DNA of 37,290 nt from NCBI RefSeq assembly GCF_010119545.1, contig NZ_JAAEAA010000031.1, forward strand, positions 1 to 37,290, given 5' to 3'. Under the pieces are notes generated by a model. That model had not been told where the DNA came from and searched no databases. It was given only the letters and a program-made list of their open reading frames with translations. The translations under genes were made by a program, and so were the position numbers. Positions 16,071-22,947 of the stretch are shown here, piece after piece; the first letter of the stretch is position 1, and each line of letters starts with the position of its first letter. The DNA comes from Pontibacter fetidus (GTDB lineage: Bacteria > Bacteroidota > Bacteroidia > Cytophagales > Hymenobacteraceae).

Positions 16071-16075
16071 CTCCT
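16071..16075 (-). promoter_or_regulatory. Shine-Dalgarno of the low-complexity gene
   Basis: AGGAG on the minus strand, nine bases before the ATG at 16061. Most genes in this window have no recognisable Shine-Dalgarno, as is usual in Bacteroidetes, so a full core here is unusual and fixes the start. Confidence 0.6.
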
Positions 16076-16149
16076 GGATTTATATAGTTAAAAAAATAAG
16101 AGCGAAGTAAGCAATGCCAGGTAAATGTTATTATCCCGGCAACTGCTTT

Positions 16150-16204
16150 TGTTACACATTACACTTTAAAATAAACAGTGTTTACAGCTCATTTTAGTGT
16201 AACA
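16150..16204. promoter_or_regulatory. inverted repeat in the divergent region between the low-complexity and csp genes
   Basis: TGTTACAC (16150-16157) and GTGTAACA (16197-16204) are perfect inverted 8-mers 39 bp apart. Next to them ACTTTAAAAT and ATTTTAGTGT extend the symmetry imperfectly. The 354-bp gap 16062-16415 holds no gene; this and the csp -7 box are the only structures I see. It may be an operator shared by both genes or a transcript hairpin. Confidence 0.4.
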
Positions 16205-16383
16205 GAACGATTTAGCTATACGAGGCTACGGTAACATTGTTATTGCTAACTATAAAAAGCAGGCATTTAAAATGTGTTTTAAGAAAGACACATTTACACG
16301 GAATAAGATAGTAGGAGAGACGCAGGGGAAAACTTTTTTGAAAATAATTTATGGCATTGGTGCATGTATTTGCCAGTGTTTGT

Positions 16384-16391
16384 TACCTTTA
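16384..16391 (+). promoter_or_regulatory. candidate -7 box of csp
   Basis: TACCTTTA matches seven of eight positions of TAnnTTTG, 24 bases before the ATG. A TTTG at 16369-16372 is too close and a TTG at 16357-16359 slightly too far for an ideal -33 element. A similar TTTACCTTTAC string precedes the gdx gene. Confidence 0.4.
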
Positions 16392-16415
16392 CGCTAATTA
16401 ATTAAATTCATTATC

Positions 16416-16607
16416 ATGCAAACAGGTAAAGTAAAATTCTTTAACGTTTCTAAAGGTTTCGGATTCATCATCGCTGACGATACAAACCAGGAGATCTTCG
16501 TTCACCAGACAGGCCTTACTCACGAGATCCGTGAGAACGACCGTGTGTCTTATGAAGTTAAAGATGGCAAAAAAGGATTGAATGCTATTAACGTAGAGAG
16601 AATCTAA
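16416..16607 (+). CDS. cold-shock domain protein (CspA family)
   Basis: 63 residues forming a single cold-shock domain: GKVKFFNVSKGFGFI (RNP1 KGFGFI) and IFVHQTGL (RNP2), ending KKGLNAINVERI. Slightly shorter than E. coli CspA, normal for Bacteroidetes. Known role: an OB-fold RNA/ssDNA chaperone that keeps mRNA unstructured in the cold or during growth shifts. Monocistronic, with its own terminator. It contains no AACTATAGTT-type site, consistent with codon-constrained, highly expressed genes. Its neighbour across the divergent promoter region is the prion-like protein. Confidence 0.96.
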   Translation: MQTGKVKFFNVSKGFGFIIADDTNQEIFVHQTGLTHEIRENDRVSYEVKDGKKGLNAINVERI

Positions 16608-16651
16608 GTTATAAAATATAATCAGCCTTCGGGCTCATTCATCTATTTTAG

Positions 16652-16679
16652 CCCGCTCAGGAAACTGAGCGGGTTTTTT
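16652..16679 (+). terminator. Rho-independent terminator of csp
   Basis: CCCGCTCAG (16652-16660) and CTGAGCGGG (16665-16673) form a perfect 9-bp stem around a GAAA tetraloop, followed by six T residues. It slightly overlaps the stop codon of the converging gene at 16678. Confidence 0.95.
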
Positions 16680-17766
16680 ATTGCCCGTTCCTTTTTTCCT
16701 GGTTCAGTTCTTCACCTTTTTCCAGGCCTTCCTGTATCAGCTCGTTTGCCTCTTCGTGGTCTTCCGGTTTAGCAACAGGTACATCCTGTTCGTCTTTACG
16801 CTGCGGCTCATAGTTCAGGGTTATGCTTATCGGGAAGTGGTCGGAGCCAAATTTATCCAGGCGGCGCAGGCGCAATAACCTGAAAGCCGGGTCATAAAAA
16901 ACATGGTCCAGGGGGTAACGGAAAAGCGGGATGTGTGCATTGTAGGTATTAAAGAAACCACGGCCTACGCGTGGGTCCAGCAAACCACTTATCTGCTTAA
17001 ACAATTTTGTCGTTCTGGACCAGGCCACATCGTTCAGGTCGCCGGCAACCACCGACGGGATGCGTGTTTTCTTTACCATTTTGGCAACCAGTAACAGTTC
17101 TGCCTCGCGGGTTTCGGTATCCTTCATTAGCCGTGGTGGCTGTGGGTGTACGGTATACAGGTCAAACTTATCGCCACTTTCCAGCTCTACTACAGTATAA
17201 AAAGACGGGATCTCATCTTCCACCAAAAAGCGGATCTCACTGTTCGATAATTTCAGCCTGCTGAACAACATCATGCCATAGGTATTTTCGAGGGGCTTTT
17301 TTATGCTGTACGGGTAGCGCTTGTCAAATTCGTGACGAACACTTTCGTGCCATGCTTCATTAGGCTCGTTCATCACCAATATATCGGGGTGCTCTTTTAA
17401 CACCAGTTTCATGAACTTTTTATGCTTTTTATTTACCATGCGCACATTGGCTATCATCATGGTAAATGTGTTGGTTGGCTTTTCCTTTTCGGAACGGAGC
17501 GCTTCGACCTTGGCTAAGGGCGTAAAATTAAAGATGTACCGTACCTGGTTAAGTATAGCAATGGCCCATAGTGCCAGCATAGCAATTTCAGGTAAGCTCC
17601 ATCGGGCATACTTTAAACTATAAGCCAGTAAAACAGTGGTCAATATTATAGCGATGTGCAGCCTTGGGAAATCAAATACCCTTACCCACCACCACGGCAC
17701 CTTCAGGAAAGGAAGAAATGAAAACAGGGTAAATGTACATCCAAGTATAATAAGGGTAAGCTCCAT
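16678..17766 (-). CDS. membrane-anchored endonuclease/exonuclease/phosphatase-fold protein
   Basis: 362 residues. Three hydrophobic helices (about 1-22, 33-50 and 58-78) anchor the protein in the membrane; the EEP (DNase I-like) domain follows from about 100. Seen motifs: IANVRMVN, MNEPNEA with the metal-binding Glu, VYTVHPQPP-like strand (LYTVHPQPP), AGDLNDVAWS (catalytic Asp/Asn) and the C-terminal FGSDHFPISI (catalytic Asp-His). The C-terminal tail is acidic and disordered. The family includes nucleases, sphingomyelinases and inositol phosphatases; membrane-anchored versions with N-terminal helices are common in Bacteroidetes and of unknown substrate. Converges on csp. Confidence 0.86.
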   Translation of the reverse strand: MELTLIILGCTFTLFSFLPFLKVPWWWVRVFDFPRLHIAIILTTVLLAYSLKYARWSLPEIAMLALWAIAILNQVRYIFNFTPLAKVEALRSEKEKPTNTFTMMIANVRMVNKKHKKFMKLVLKEHPDILVMNEPNEAWHESVRHEFDKRYPYSIKKPLENTYGMMLFSRLKLSNSEIRFLVEDEIPSFYTVVELESGDKFDLYTVHPQPPRLMKDTETREAELLLVAKMVKKTRIPSVVAGDLNDVAWSRTTKLFKQISGLLDPRVGRGFFNTYNAHIPLFRYPLDHVFYDPAFRLLRLRRLDKFGSDHFPISITLNYEPQRKDEQDVPVAKPEDHEEANELIQEGLEKGEELNQEKRNGQ

Positions 17767-17872
17767 GGTGCTTTGTTAGGTTAGGGCTCTACAAGTAGAT
17801 AAATGTGTTGAGTACGTCAAACATATAAATTACCTATACTACGCAGCAGGTACAATTTCGATTAAATGAAAA

Positions 17873-17920
17873 AAAGTAAGCCCCCTGTACAACACTATAG
17901 TTGCACAGGGGGCTTACTTT
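17873..17920 (-). terminator. long terminator of the ricT-gldH operon
   Basis: A perfect 16-bp stem (17873-17888 with 17905-17920; minus-strand arms begin AAAGTAAGCC and GGCTTACTTT on the plus strand) with four further inner pairs, followed on the minus strand by a run of T residues (17875-17869). The loop contains ACTATAGTT. It starts 17 bp past the gldH stop. Confidence 0.92.
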
Positions 17921-17936
17921 AAGGTACAGATCAGTA

Positions 17937-18407
17937 TTATTTGGTAGCTACCCGAATACCAACAGCCTGTATATGTGGCAGCGGATCGCGGCGCATATAC
18001 TGCGTTAATTTCAGTTTATACTTGCCCGCTTTCGGAAAACTAACATCCTTAAGTATAACCTGCTGCAGGTCAAACGTGTCAGACGATCCTTTACCTAAGG
18101 GCTTACCGGTTTTGGCATCCATCAGCAGTACTTCGTGCAGTTTTTTGGATAGCTGTTTCCCATCAGGCCCGGTAAGCTCGTGCTGTAAGTACAGGTTATA
18201 AAAATCGTACTCCAGGTTATAGCGCAGGTTTACAGACAGCTCATACTTCTTTGCCGGATCGGTAATTTCAAACTCAAAAACCGGAGCATTATCTATGGCC
18301 CAGTTGCTATCTGGCAGTTCTATGTTCTGCTCATAAACCCGAGCCGGATCGCAGGAAGACAGGAGCAACAACATAACTGCTGCCCAGCATATAAGTGCTT
18401 TATACAT
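17937..18407 (-). CDS. gldH: gliding motility/T9SS lipoprotein GldH
   Basis: 156 residues from the ATG at 18407. A lipoprotein signal peptide ends at LLLLSSC, followed by DPARVYEQNIELPDSNWA, PVFEFEITD, NLRYNLEYDFYNLYL and KLTQYMRRDPL, the hallmarks of GldH. GldH is an outer-membrane-associated lipoprotein needed for gliding and chitin use in Flavobacterium and is part of the Gld/T9SS set. Its ATG overlaps the stop of ricT by eight bases (ATGTATAA), implying translational coupling. A longer open frame continues upstream to 18722, but that part is a shadow of the basic ricT tail; the signal peptide shows the true start. Two T9SS cargo genes elsewhere in the window agree with a working system. 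Confidence 0.92.
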   Translation of the reverse strand: MYKALICWAAVMLLLLSSCDPARVYEQNIELPDSNWAIDNAPVFEFEITDPAKKYELSVNLRYNLEYDFYNLYLQHELTGPDGKQLSKKLHEVLLMDAKTGKPLGKGSSDTFDLQQVILKDVSFPKAGKYKLKLTQYMRRDPLPHIQAVGIRVATK

Positions 18408-20034
18408 TGGTGTCTGGTTTATTCTGATCCGGTTTACGGTTTCTGAACGGTTTCCTGGACCGGTTCTTTTTGGGCTGTTGTGCAGGTTGGCCTTCTGCGT
18501 TGCCTTGCGGTGCTGCAGGTGCTGCAGGTGCTGCGTTAGCAGTTGGTCTGTTACCTCCTTCGCGCGGAGCTCTAGGCTCGCGGTTCTGGCGGTCACGGTT
18601 TTCGCGTTCGCCACGGCCTCCCTCACGGTCTCTGCGGTCACGGTTGCTACGCTCGCGGTTCTCAGCTTCAGGTCGGTTACCTTCACGTTGTTCTCTGTTT
18701 CCGCGGTCGCCACGTTCGCCACGCGGCTCCCGGTTTTCCTGGCCGCCTTCGCGGTTGCGGTTCCTGTTGTCAGGTCGTGGGTTACGGTTACGACGCTGTT
18801 CGCCTTCGCGCGGCTCCATTTCCGAACGTCTTTCTTTTACCTGTGCCGGAGCGGCTTCTGACACCGCTACATCACCAGCTTGCGGGTTTTTCTTTTTCTT
18901 CTTCTTTTTCTTTTTAGCCTTGTTATACTTGTCGTCCAGTCGTTCGAGGCTTCCTTCTACCTGAGCTACAAATTCATTCTGCTTCGGCTCTTCTTCTACA
19001 ACTATAGTCAGCGACTCTACAGCTATACCTTTGGCGTTCTGCTCCAGTATTTCCTGCACGCGCTCCACCGGAACCGGGTACCAGTTATTGTCGCCTTTAA
19101 AGCCAAACCACATCATCTTTTTAAAGATATCTGTCTTCTGCAGGAAAGCGTCACCATTCTTTGTCTGAAGCGGGCGGTTTACAGTCGGGATATCCTTTAA
19201 CGCCTCCATGTAGGTTTCCAGCTCGTAGTTCAGGCAGCACTTCAGGCGGCCACACTGCCCGGAAAGTTTACTTGGGTTAAGCGAAAGGTTCTGGTAACGC
19301 GCCGCTGTAGTTGATACGCTTTTAAAATCGGTGAGCCAGGTAGAGCAGCATAGTTCGCGGCCACATGAGCCGATACCACCCAGGCGGCCAGCTTCGTGGC
19401 GCAGGCTTATCTGGCGCATCTCAATACGTACCTTAAACTCCTCAGCAAGCTTTTTGATCAGGTCACGGAAGTCTACACGGTCATCGGCAGAGTAGTAGAA
19501 TGTGGCTTTGCTTCGGTCGGCCTGGTACTCCACATCCGATAATTTCATGCGCAGGCTCAGCTGCTGAATTATCTCGCGGGAGCGGTACATGGCACCACCT
19601 TCCAGGTCACGGACTTCGTTAAATTTCTCCATGTCCTGCTCGGTAGCGATGCGGTAAATGCTGCGGATCTCTTCGTTGTTGTCCACTTTTTTCTTCAGCA
19701 TCTGCAGGCGCACCAGCTCACCTTTCAGGGATACAAAACCAATGTGGTGGCCGTTTGGCACATCTACTACCACGGCATCGCCGGTGGTTAAATCTAATCT
19801 GTTAGTATTACGATAGAAGTCCTTTCGGCCTCCTTTAAATCTTATTTCTACAATGTCGAACTCCTCAAACGAAACAGGTATTTCCATATCGCTGAGCCAG
19901 TCGAACACATTTAAACGGTTACAGCCTCCTGTGCTGCACCCGCCGTTGCTTTTGCAGCCACCAACCACCTCTGTGCCATCAGCACTGGTTTTTTTGGTGC
20001 CGCATCCGCCACTGGAACATGAATTACAACCCAC
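18400..20034 (-). CDS. ricT: PSP1/RicT-family protein with Cys-rich N-terminus and Arg/Gly-rich tail
   Basis: 544 residues, about twice the length of Bacillus RicT (YaaT). A Cys/Gly-rich N-terminus (GCNSCSSGGCG, GGCSTGGC) precedes the PSP1 core (about 48-310) with its signature Cys pairs CGRELCC and CGRLKCCLNYE. Then come an acidic linker, a run of nine Lys, and a 150-residue disordered tail rich in Arg, Asn, Gly and Glu (NRNREGG, GERGDRGNREQ), ending in a Pro/Ala/Gln and basic segment. In Bacillus the RicAFT complex carries iron-sulphur clusters and promotes RNase Y processing; in Bacteroidetes the homologue usually precedes gldH. The start is GTG at 20034, set by AAGGAG upstream; no ATG occurs until residue 50. 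The Lys run is A-rich DNA prone to slippage. Confidence 0.88.
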   Translation of the reverse strand: MGCNSCSSGGCGTKKTSADGTEVVGGCKSNGGCSTGGCNRLNVFDWLSDMEIPVSFEEFDIVEIRFKGGRKDFYRNTNRLDLTTGDAVVVDVPNGHHIGFVSLKGELVRLQMLKKKVDNNEEIRSIYRIATEQDMEKFNEVRDLEGGAMYRSREIIQQLSLRMKLSDVEYQADRSKATFYYSADDRVDFRDLIKKLAEEFKVRIEMRQISLRHEAGRLGGIGSCGRELCCSTWLTDFKSVSTTAARYQNLSLNPSKLSGQCGRLKCCLNYELETYMEALKDIPTVNRPLQTKNGDAFLQKTDIFKKMMWFGFKGDNNWYPVPVERVQEILEQNAKGIAVESLTIVVEEEPKQNEFVAQVEGSLERLDDKYNKAKKKKKKKKKNPQAGDVAVSEAAPAQVKERRSEMEPREGEQRRNRNPRPDNRNRNREGGQENREPRGERGDRGNREQREGNRPEAENRERSNRDRRDREGGRGERENRDRQNREPRAPREGGNRPTANAAPAAPAAPQGNAEGQPAQQPKKNRSRKPFRNRKPDQNKPDTNV

Positions 20035-20040
20035 TTTGTG

Positions 20041-20048
20041 ATCTCCTT
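20041..20048 (-). promoter_or_regulatory. Shine-Dalgarno for the GTG start of ricT
   Basis: AAGGAGAT on the minus strand; the AGGAG core lies eight bases before GTG. A full core is rare in this window and supports GTG as the true start. Confidence 0.65.
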
Positions 20049-20088
20049 ATATAGCTATGTATTCTTGTTTTCTTAATTCGATAAGTAA

Positions 20089-20096
20089 CAAATATA
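20089..20096 (-). promoter_or_regulatory. candidate -7 box of the ricT-gldH operon
   Basis: TATATTTG on the minus strand is an exact TAnnTTTG match, 54 bases before the GTG. No convincing TTG -33 element lies 17-23 bases upstream. Confidence 0.45.
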
Positions 20097-20226
20097 CTAA
20101 TTTTTTGTGCGAATGCTGTTGCATCCCGCTAAATGTACCGGCAATGGCCACACAAGCTCCCTGATAAGTGCTACAAAATTGTAAGCTGCATGCACAATGC
20201 TGAAATTTAAACTATAATTTTAAGCA

Positions 20227-21645
20227 ATGCTTCGGAAATTACTGTCACATGCGGCAATTTATGGGTTGGCAGCGCAGGCTCCCAGGTTAGCGGGCGTAGT
20301 GGCGCTTCCGATCATTACGCGCTACCTTACTCCGGCAGATTATGGTGTGGCTGGTATTATTACAGCCTATATATCAGTGTTTACATTGCTGCAGAGTCTG
20401 GGGCTTTCGGTGGTGCTGGTAAACAGTTATGCCCGGCAACCAGAGCGCTATACCTGGATCTGGAGGCAAATAAATGGTTTTGTTACGCTGTGGTCGTTGG
20501 GGTATGGGTTGCTGGTGATGCTGGCCTTATACTTTCTAGTGCCCGCCGAAGGAGATGCCCACCGCCTGGAGGTGGCTTTGCTTTGCGGCTTGCCCATTAT
20601 GCTGTTTACCATGACGGAGATGCAGAGTAATCTATATTTCCAGTTATCGCAGAAACCTTTGCCTATAGCGTTGCGCTCGTTTATAGTTGGCGTGTTAGGT
20701 GTCGGACTAAACATCTATACAATCGCTTACCTGCGAATGGGGTTTATTGGCTGGTTCTATGCGTATTTTATTTCTACAGCAGTCGGGTTTATACTTAACG
20801 GTTATAGTGTGTATGTGCAACAGCGGCTTTGGCCTATTTTTAATTTTAACTGGAGCCGTATAAAACATTCGTTACGTGTCTCGTTGCCGGTTATACCACA
20901 TAACATGGCCACCTTTATGCTCGACACCTCTGACAGATTGGTGCTGGATGTTTTGCGGGTACCTGTACAACGGATAGGTTTATACAATGTAGCCGCTAGT
21001 TTTGGTACTTATTTTATGCTAGCATCCATGGCTATTACGCAGGCCGCATCGCCGTTTTACCTTACCTACCTGGCCCGCCAAAACGATAGAGAAGCTGCCT
21101 TGCAGGTACGGCGCCTGACATTTGTGTTGCTGGGGTTGTTCCTGTTCGCTACCTCGCTTGCCAGCCTCTGGATGCGGGAAATATTTGAGCTCCTGATAAA
21201 GAATAAGGCACTGCAGCAAGCATATCCACTGGCGATCATCATTTTGATGGGTTATAATTTCAGGCCAATGTATCTGGTTGTGGTAAATACGCTGACTTAC
21301 CGCGAGCATACAAATAAACTATGGCGGATTTCGGTGGTGGCAGGTGTGGGCAACATACTGCTTAACTTTATACTTGTTCCGATCTTTGGTTACCAGGCGG
21401 CGGCTTATACCACGTTTGCAGCGCTAATGTATATGGGCTATGCCGGTTTTTATATGAATGCCTACAAAGCTTCGTCGTTGGTGCCATATTACCCTATAGC
21501 TTGGCTGGCTTTAACTGTGCTGTTACTTTTTGTAGTGTACGAACTGGCTACTGCGGCTATACTTACAAAGGTTATACTTACGCTGGTGGCAGGTATAGGC
21601 GCTATAGTTGCGGCTATAGTTTATCGTAAAAGTTTGCCCCTGTAA
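20227..21645 (+). CDS. oligosaccharide flippase/polysaccharide biosynthesis protein (MOP superfamily)
   Basis: 472 residues, almost wholly hydrophobic, with 12-14 predicted TM helices. The N-terminal layout (AAIYGLAAQAPRLAGVVALPIITRYLTPADYGVAGII) is typical of Wzx/RfbX-type flippases, including the LTPxDYG motif after the first helix. A second half with DTSDRLVLDVLRVPVQRIGLYNVAASFG repeats the same topology. Known role: moving lipid-linked glycans across the inner membrane for O-antigen, capsule or exopolysaccharide. No glycosyltransferase genes accompany it here, so it is an orphan copy. Followed directly by the repeat mosaic. Confidence 0.88.
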   Translation: MLRKLLSHAAIYGLAAQAPRLAGVVALPIITRYLTPADYGVAGIITAYISVFTLLQSLGLSVVLVNSYARQPERYTWIWRQINGFVTLWSLGYGLLVMLALYFLVPAEGDAHRLEVALLCGLPIMLFTMTEMQSNLYFQLSQKPLPIALRSFIVGVLGVGLNIYTIAYLRMGFIGWFYAYFISTAVGFILNGYSVYVQQRLWPIFNFNWSRIKHSLRVSLPVIPHNMATFMLDTSDRLVLDVLRVPVQRIGLYNVAASFGTYFMLASMAITQAASPFYLTYLARQNDREAALQVRRLTFVLLGLFLFATSLASLWMREIFELLIKNKALQQAYPLAIIILMGYNFRPMYLVVVNTLTYREHTNKLWRISVVAGVGNILLNFILVPIFGYQAAAYTTFAALMYMGYAGFYMNAYKASSLVPYYPIAWLALTVLLLFVVYELATAAILTKVILTLVAGIGAIVAAIVYRKSLPL

Positions 21646-21649
21646 ACCG

Positions 21650-21882
21650 GAGCTATAGTTCACCTTAAACCCCGTTTTACCTCACCCCAGCCCTCTCCTT
21701 TTAAAGAAGGGTTCTACCCCAAAACAGAAGAGGGGTTTAGGCTATTGCTTCTTATTTTGTCATCCTGTAAGGATCTTGTTGAAAGATGCATTAACCCTTC
21801 GCTATAACACACCCCTGCCCCTCTCAAGAGGGGAATTTCTGCTATTGCTATAATAAGCGTTATAGTTTCATAGTTGGCGTTA
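21650..21882. repeat. mosaic of short C/G-rich interspersed palindromic repeats
   Basis: No open frame of any length. Recognisable pieces are a CTCACCCCAGCCCTCTCC / AAGAAGGG segment partly inverted by CAGAAGAGGGG (about 21681-21738), a TCATCCTGTAAGGATC segment (21760-21776) and a perfect hairpin CCCCTCT/AGAGGGG (21818-21833). Text of this kind recurs in intergenic DNA of many Bacteroidetes; I rely on memory for that, not on a search. Confidence 0.6.
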
Positions 21883-22088
21883 GTCATCCCCCTACCCCCT
21901 TCAAAGGGGCAGGGCCGTTAAGTTCTAGCAAATTCTCCCCTTGAGGGGAGCGCAGAGGGGTGTTTGCATTAGCGGGTGAATTTAAAACTGGCTAACAATT
22001 GGCATTTTGGCCCTGAATAACACCCCTATAATCCCCTCAAGGGGATAGTTCTCGGCAGAACTTAACGGCCCTGCCTTCAAAGGGGGAC
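21883..22088. mobile_element. MITE-like palindromic element, complete copy
   Basis: Left arm (about 21883-21964) and right arm (22019-22088) are imperfect inverted repeats of about 70 bp sharing GGGCCGTTAAGTTCT, CCCCTTGAGGGG and GGGGTGTT. They flank a 54-bp core (21965-22018, TGCATTAGCGGG to CCTGAAT). The same arms and core recur inverted at 37151-37290 with about four differences in the core. No gene inside. The structure fits a non-autonomous MITE/REPIN-like element; no transposase or target duplication is demonstrated here. Confidence 0.7.
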
Positions 22089-22142
22089 TTTTCGGCCTTT
22101 GCTATAGTTGTTTTTATAGTTCTATAGTTACAGTCCATCCAC

Positions 22143-22162
22143 GGACAGGTCGCGACCTGTCC
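22143..22162. repeat. 20-bp perfect palindrome GGACAGGTCGCGACCTGTCC
   Basis: Perfect dyad, followed by CTACGGAACTA. The identical 20-mer with the same flank recurs inverted at 37077-37096. In both places it lies the same distance (about 55 bp) from the end of the MITE-like element. Confidence 0.85.
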
Positions 22163-22246
22163 CTACGGAACTATAGCCACGAGAAAAGCTACAGAGCTAT
22201 AACTTTACAACTATAGCTAAAGCAGCTACAATCGAAAGATCACAGT

Positions 22247-22390
22247 CTTTGGGTTGAGCGCCTCGAGAGGTTCCAGTGCCGTCAGGCATTGCGAGGAACG
22301 AGCAAAGGAAGCGAAAGCAGCGCGAAACGCAAAGACGAGGCCTCCCGGCCGTGAGGGCACCAAAGCCAACTATAAAACGATAGGTAAGTA
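22247..22390. repeat. third module of the composite repeat
   Basis: Starts CAGTCTTTGGGTTGAGCGCCT and ends CCTCCCGGCCGTGAGGG followed by AAAGCCAACTATA. Both ends recur inverted at 36997-36860; the middle (including CATTGCGAGGAACGAG) is less conserved. No open frame. From 22391 to 22619 I see no gene, only scattered AACTATAA sites and a TACCTTTA box (22591-22598) before gdx. Confidence 0.65.
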
Positions 22391-22619
22391 AAGCTCCCAG
22401 GATAACAGGTAACTATGAAAGTATAGCTTGGTTCAACGAGCAACTGACATAAACTATCTCACCAGACGCTAGCTGGAACTGCCCACGCTGCTAGGTCTTA
22501 CACCTGATTTTAATGACTAATGCGTATAATCCTCAACTATAAAACAAACATTTTACCCTCAATTTCCTTATCAGACCGACGCTAATTCTTTACCTTTACA
22601 GTAACTATAAAACAAAACT

Positions 22620-22946
22620 ATGGCGTGGGTTTACCTTATTTTAGCTGGCATTTGTGAGATCGGCTGGGCTTTTGGACTGAAGTATAGCGAAGGCTTTACA
22701 AAACTGGGCGTAAGTATAGTTACTGTTGTGGTGATGATCCTGAGTTTTGTGTTGCTCTCGCAGGCCATGAAAGAATTACCGCTGGGTACCGCTTACGGCA
22801 TCTGGACAGGAATAGGCGCTGCGGGTACAGCTATATTGGGTATTGTGTTCTTAAACGAGCCTCGCGATCTGATACGTATTCTTTGTATCCTCATGATTAT
22901 TGCAGGAGTTGTTGGGCTTAAGATATTTTCAGGAGAAGCGAAATAA
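22620..22946 (+). CDS. gdx: SMR-family transporter, Gdx/SugE type (guanidinium exporter)
   Basis: 108 residues with four TM helices, the compact SMR fold. The key Glu13 sits in GICEIGWAFGLKYSEGF, and MKELPLGTAYGIWTGIGAAGTA is the Gdx/SugE signature (a Trp-Thr-Gly-Ile-Gly stretch), as opposed to the EmrE type. Known for the subtype: proton-coupled export of guanidinium, working as an antiparallel dimer of identical subunits. There is no second SMR gene beside it, fitting a homodimer. The leader is short and shows no guanidine riboswitch that I can recognise. The stop is one base from the stop of the converging gene. Confidence 0.9.
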   Translation: MAWVYLILAGICEIGWAFGLKYSEGFTKLGVSIVTVVVMILSFVLLSQAMKELPLGTAYGIWTGIGAAGTAILGIVFLNEPRDLIRILCILMIIAGVVGLKIFSGEAK

Positions 22947-22947
22947 C

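Noticed and set aside
17937..18722. A 261-residue open frame on the minus strand
   Set aside because: Its first 105 residues read the basic ricT tail in another frame (runs of VTAET-like repeats). The lipoprotein signal peptide at 18407 shows the true GldH start.
22450..22619. Guanidine riboswitch before gdx
   Set aside because: I could not find the conserved guanidine-I core or paired stems; only a TACCTTTA box and AACTATAA sites are visible.
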